NCBI GenBank assembly: GCA_012727825.1
Contig: JAAYGH010000119.1
Location: forward strand, 1 to 10,358
DNA length: 10,358 bases
Reading direction: 5' to 3'
From: Trueperella sp.
GTDB lineage: Bacteria > Actinomycetota > Actinomycetes > Actinomycetales > Actinomycetaceae
This document shows, one piece after another, positions 7,850-10,358 of the stretch. The notes beneath the pieces were generated by a model that saw nothing but the letters and a program-made list of their open reading frames with translations, had not been told where the DNA came from and ran no database searches. Made by a program: the position numbers and the translations under genes. Numbering within the stretch: position 1 is the first letter of the stretch; each line of letters begins with the position of its first letter.

Positions 7850-9505
7850 ATGACAACCCCGATTGATGCAACTCTCACCGACGCGTGGGGACGCCTTGGG
7901 CAACTGAATGCGGAGCTCAACGTTGATTTCCGCAAGTGGTTTGAAAACGAATCCCGTGCCGAAAAATTCACCTACCAGGCCGGCGATTTATTCGTCGATA
8001 TGTCGAAGTCGTACCTGACTGATGACATCAAGGCAGCTCTGTTGGAGCTTGGCGAGCAGGTCAAACTTGAAGAACGTCGCGATGCGATGTTTAGCGGCGA
8101 AAAGATTAACGTGACTGAAAACCGCGCTGTTCTTCATACGGCCCTGCGCCGCGAGAAGGGTGACGAGGTGCTGGTGGACGGTGAGAACGTCATCCCGCAG
8201 ATTCACGAGGTTCTTGACCGCATGTACGCGTTCGCCGACTCGGTCCGTGATGGTTCGTGGACGGGTGTGACGGGCAAGCCGTTGACGACGATCGTCAACG
8301 TCGGCATCGGTGGCTCGGATCTTGGGCCGGTCATGGCATACGAAGCGCTCAAGCCATACGTCAAAGAAGGCCTCGAGTGCCGTTTCATCTCCAACATTGA
8401 CCCAACGGACGTATCGGAGACCCTCAAGGATCTCGATCCTGAGACCACCCTCGTCATCGTCGCGTCAAAAACCTTCACCACGCTGGAGACGCTGACAAAT
8501 GCCCGTCAGGTGCGCTCCTGGCTGCTCGACACGCTCGAGAAGCAGGGTGCCACGACTGACGGCGCCGTCGCCAAGCACTTCATTGCCGTCTCCACGAACT
8601 TGGAGAAGGTTGCTGAATTCGGGATCGATCCAAAGAACGCGTTTGGTTTCTGGGATTGGGTGGGTGGCCGCTACTCGGTGGATTCGGCCGTCGGCATGCC
8701 GCTCGCGATCGCGATTGGCCCGGAGGCCTTCTCGAATTTCCTGGGTGGCTTCCGGATGATGGATACGCACTTCGTGTCCGCTCCGGCTGAGCGGAACGTG
8801 CCGCTCCTCATGGGTCTGCTCAACATCTTCTACGTGAACTTTGCGGGTGCTCCGAGCCACGCGGTCCTTCCATACTCGCAGTACTTGCATCGTTTCGCGG
8901 CGTATCTCCAGCAGCTCACGATGGAATCTAACGGCAAGCGCGTGCGCTGGGATGGCACGCCGGTCACATCAGACACGGGAGAAGTGTTTTGGGGCGAGCC
9001 GGGCACCAACGGCCAGCACGCGTTCTACCAGCTGATCCACCAGGGCACACAGCTCGTACCGGCGGATTTCATCGCATTCGCGAACCCGACCTACCCGCTC
9101 AAGGATGGGGAAGCCGATCAGCACGAACTCTTCCTCGGTAACTTCTTCGGGCAGACCAAGGCGCTTGCGTTTGGCAAGACCGCCGATGAGGTACGTGCCG
9201 AGGGCGTCGATGAGGCTCTCGTGACCGCTCGGGAATTCCCGGGTAACAAGCCGACGACCTCGATCATGGCGCCGTCGCTGACCCCGTCGGTTCTGGGCCA
9301 GCTCATTTCACTGTACGAGCACATCACCTTTGTTCAGGGCATCGTGTGGGGCGTCGACTCCTTCGATCAGTGGGGTGTGGAGCTAGGCAAGCAGATGGCC
9401 AACGAGCTCACCGACGCCGTTGCTGGCGACCAGGATGCGATCGCGGAGCAGGATTCTTCCACGCGCGGTCTCATCAACTACTACCTGGAAAAGCGCACCA
9501 AGTAG
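7850..9505 (+). CDS. pgi: Glucose-6-phosphate isomerase
   Basis: Interconverts glucose 6-phosphate and fructose 6-phosphate, the step before PFK, in the cytoplasm. It has 551 residues, typical for the family. Both family signatures are present: [12 protein letters not shown] (about 271-282) and [18 protein letters not shown] ending at 514. The phosphate-binding IGGSDLGP and SKTFTTLET are intact. Catalytic residues equivalent to rabbit Glu357, His388 and Lys518 are Glu359 in ESNGK, His390 in NGQHAFYQ and Lys514. The frame stays open upstream to 7721, but ATG 7850 is the start because AGGAG (7841-7845) lies 4 bases before it. An earlier start would also lengthen the protein with non-family residues and remove the promoter region. 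It is divergent from pfk and ends at a strong terminator. Confidence 0.98.
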   Translation: MTTPIDATLTDAWGRLGQLNAELNVDFRKWFENESRAEKFTYQAGDLFVDMSKSYLTDDIKAALLELGEQVKLEERRDAMFSGEKINVTENRAVLHTALRREKGDEVLVDGENVIPQIHEVLDRMYAFADSVRDGSWTGVTGKPLTTIVNVGIGGSDLGPVMAYEALKPYVKEGLECRFISNIDPTDVSETLKDLDPETTLVIVASKTFTTLETLTNARQVRSWLLDTLEKQGATTDGAVAKHFIAVSTNLEKVAEFGIDPKNAFGFWDWVGGRYSVDSAVGMPLAIAIGPEAFSNFLGGFRMMDTHFVSAPAERNVPLLMGLLNIFYVNFAGAPSHAVLPYSQYLHRFAAYLQQLTMESNGKRVRWDGTPVTSDTGEVFWGEPGTNGQHAFYQLIHQGTQLVPADFIAFANPTYPLKDGEADQHELFLGNFFGQTKALAFGKTADEVRAEGVDEALVTAREFPGNKPTTSIMAPSLTPSVLGQLISLYEHITFVQGIVWGVDSFDQWGVELGKQMANELTDAVAGDQDAIAEQDSSTRGLINYYLEKRTK

Positions 9506-9520
9506 GCGCATACTCCTAGC

Positions 9521-9557
9521 ACGGGGCACGGATCTTGCGGTCCGTGCCCCGTTTTTT
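9521..9557 (+). terminator. Rho-independent terminator of pgi
   Basis: ACGGGGCACGGA (9521-9532) pairs perfectly with TCCGTGCCCCGT (9541-9552) around an 8-base loop, and a run of six T (9552-9557) follows. It starts 15 bases after the pgi stop codon. Confidence 0.95.
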
Positions 9558-9669
9558 GCGTTCAAGACCCGCGCTCGCGGACGCGTCGAGTGAGAACGAG
9601 GGCGGTGTCGAGCCGGATCCGCGCAGACTCACGCCACATATTCGGCAGCGCGAGTTCTGGCAAGGCTGC

Positions 9670-9675
9670 TACCCT
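9670..9675 (+). promoter_or_regulatory. Candidate -10 element for leaderless helicase gene
   Basis: TACCCT fits TAnnnT. It ends 6 bases before GTG 9682, which is the usual distance to a transcription start. The mRNA would then begin at or next to the start codon. No -35 of note and no Shine-Dalgarno sequence are visible. Confidence 0.5.
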
Positions 9676-9681
9676 GGTTTC

Positions 9682-10358
9682 GTGAAAGATCAGGGATCAC
9701 GCGGAAAACAGACGCACGCCGGCTCATCTCAACTACCGCCCGGGCTGTACGAACGGCTCATCGACGAAGAATTTGCAGGCGCTCTTGCAGCCAGCGATCT
9801 GCTACCACGCACCACCGCAATCGATCCCGCTGATGTCCCGCATGTGCTCACTACCCATCTAGCAGGCCGCATCGAATCGGCACTTGCGCAGGCGGATGAC
9901 GCCGACCGACTCAGGATTGCCAACAGCCTGCTAGCACTCCTTCCGGACGCCACGCGATTGCGACAATACGAGCCAGATACCGGGCACACGACCAAGAAAA
10001 ATACTCCGTCCCCCGACCAGCTTCTCTCCTTAACCCCGCGCTCCATAGCGGGCCCTCCCGAGCGCCCGGAGATTCCGCTTGCCGAGATCGCGCTTCTTAC
10101 GAATGGCCCTCACGACCCTGGTCTTGCCGCTGAGATTACGAAGGAAATGTTCTCCGCCGACCGCGTGGACCTCCTAGGTTCGTTCATTAAATGGACGGGA
10201 GTGCGCACCCTGATGGCGGGCCTCGAATCTCTGGCTCGCCGGGGCATTCCCATCCGCGTTTTGACGACCACGTATATTGGCGCCACCGAACGTAAAGCCC
10301 TTGACGAGCTTGCTCGGATCGGAGCCACAATCCGGGTGAATTACCACTCGGCATCCAC
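9682..10358 (+). CDS. DUF3427-type helicase, N-terminal part with PLD-like nuclease domain, 3' end outside window
   Basis: The frame is open from GTG 9682 to the window edge: 225 codons plus 2 bases, no stop. The sequence resembles the N-terminus of large DUF3427-domain SF2 helicases, which carry a phospholipase-D-like (HKD) nuclease domain before the helicase core. Visible parts are LPPGLYERLIDEEF (residues 19-32), a helical segment with LRIANSLLALLPD, and a Pro/Thr-rich linker. The start of the PLD-like domain follows: PLAEIALLTNG, SADRVDLLGSFIKWTGVRTL, PIRVLTTTYIGATERKALDEL and IGATIRVNYH. The window ends just before the expected HxK motif, so catalysis cannot be judged, and the helicase and DUF3427 parts are not seen. 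The start lacks a Shine-Dalgarno sequence and sits 6 bases after TACCCT, so it may be leaderless. Role in DNA repair or defence is unknown. Confidence 0.8.
   Translation, partial: MKDQGSRGKQTHAGSSQLPPGLYERLIDEEFAGALAASDLLPRTTAIDPADVPHVLTTHLAGRIESALAQADDADRLRIANSLLALLPDATRLRQYEPDTGHTTKKNTPSPDQLLSLTPRSIAGPPERPEIPLAEIALLTNGPHDPGLAAEITKEMFSADRVDLLGSFIKWTGVRTLMAGLESLARRGIPIRVLTTTYIGATERKALDELARIGATIRVNYHSAS

Noticed and set aside
1..10358. CRISPR arrays, tRNA/rRNA genes, insertion sequences, prophage or attachment sites
   Set aside because: No direct-repeat arrays, cloverleaf-like segments, transposase-like proteins or flanking inverted repeats were seen on reading both strands.

Overview
The window reads as core chromosome of a moderately high-GC actinobacterium. 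The order sucC, sucD, a PerM-like membrane protein (DUF6350), purH and a DUF3017 membrane protein is an actinobacterial arrangement. The -10-like hexamers of TAnnnT type, frequent GTG/TTG starts and an apparently leaderless gene also fit. A member of the Actinomycetaceae is possible, but that is inference; nothing in the sequence fixes the genus.

Layout. Positions 1-1980 hold the 3' part of sucC and all of sucD, the two subunits of succinyl-CoA synthetase, followed by a strong hairpin without a T-run. Positions 2204-5447 hold three plus-strand genes: the DUF6350/PerM-like protein, purH (last two steps of de novo IMP synthesis) and DUF3017. No purN lies between the membrane protein and purH. 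The purH and DUF3017 upstream regions carry the same hexamer, TAGACT. A 10-bp perfect hairpin sits in the last codons of DUF3017, where that gene converges on pfk.

Positions 5478-7748 (minus) encode a 756-residue tandem 6-phosphofructokinase of the eukaryotic type, with a catalytic N-half and a degenerate, probably regulatory C-half. It is divergent from pgi (7850-9505, plus), which encodes glucose-6-phosphate isomerase. The two enzymes catalyse consecutive steps through fructose 6-phosphate, and the 101-bp gap between them must hold both promoters. pgi ends in a textbook intrinsic terminator (9521-9557).

After that, a GTG-started gene without a ribosome binding site runs off the right edge. 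Its 225 visible codons look like the N-terminal and phospholipase-D-like part of a DUF3427-type helicase. No tRNA, rRNA, CRISPR array, insertion sequence or prophage signal was seen. Apart from the eukaryotic-type PFK and the partial helicase, the content is ordinary central metabolism, and I see no convincing new multi-gene system.
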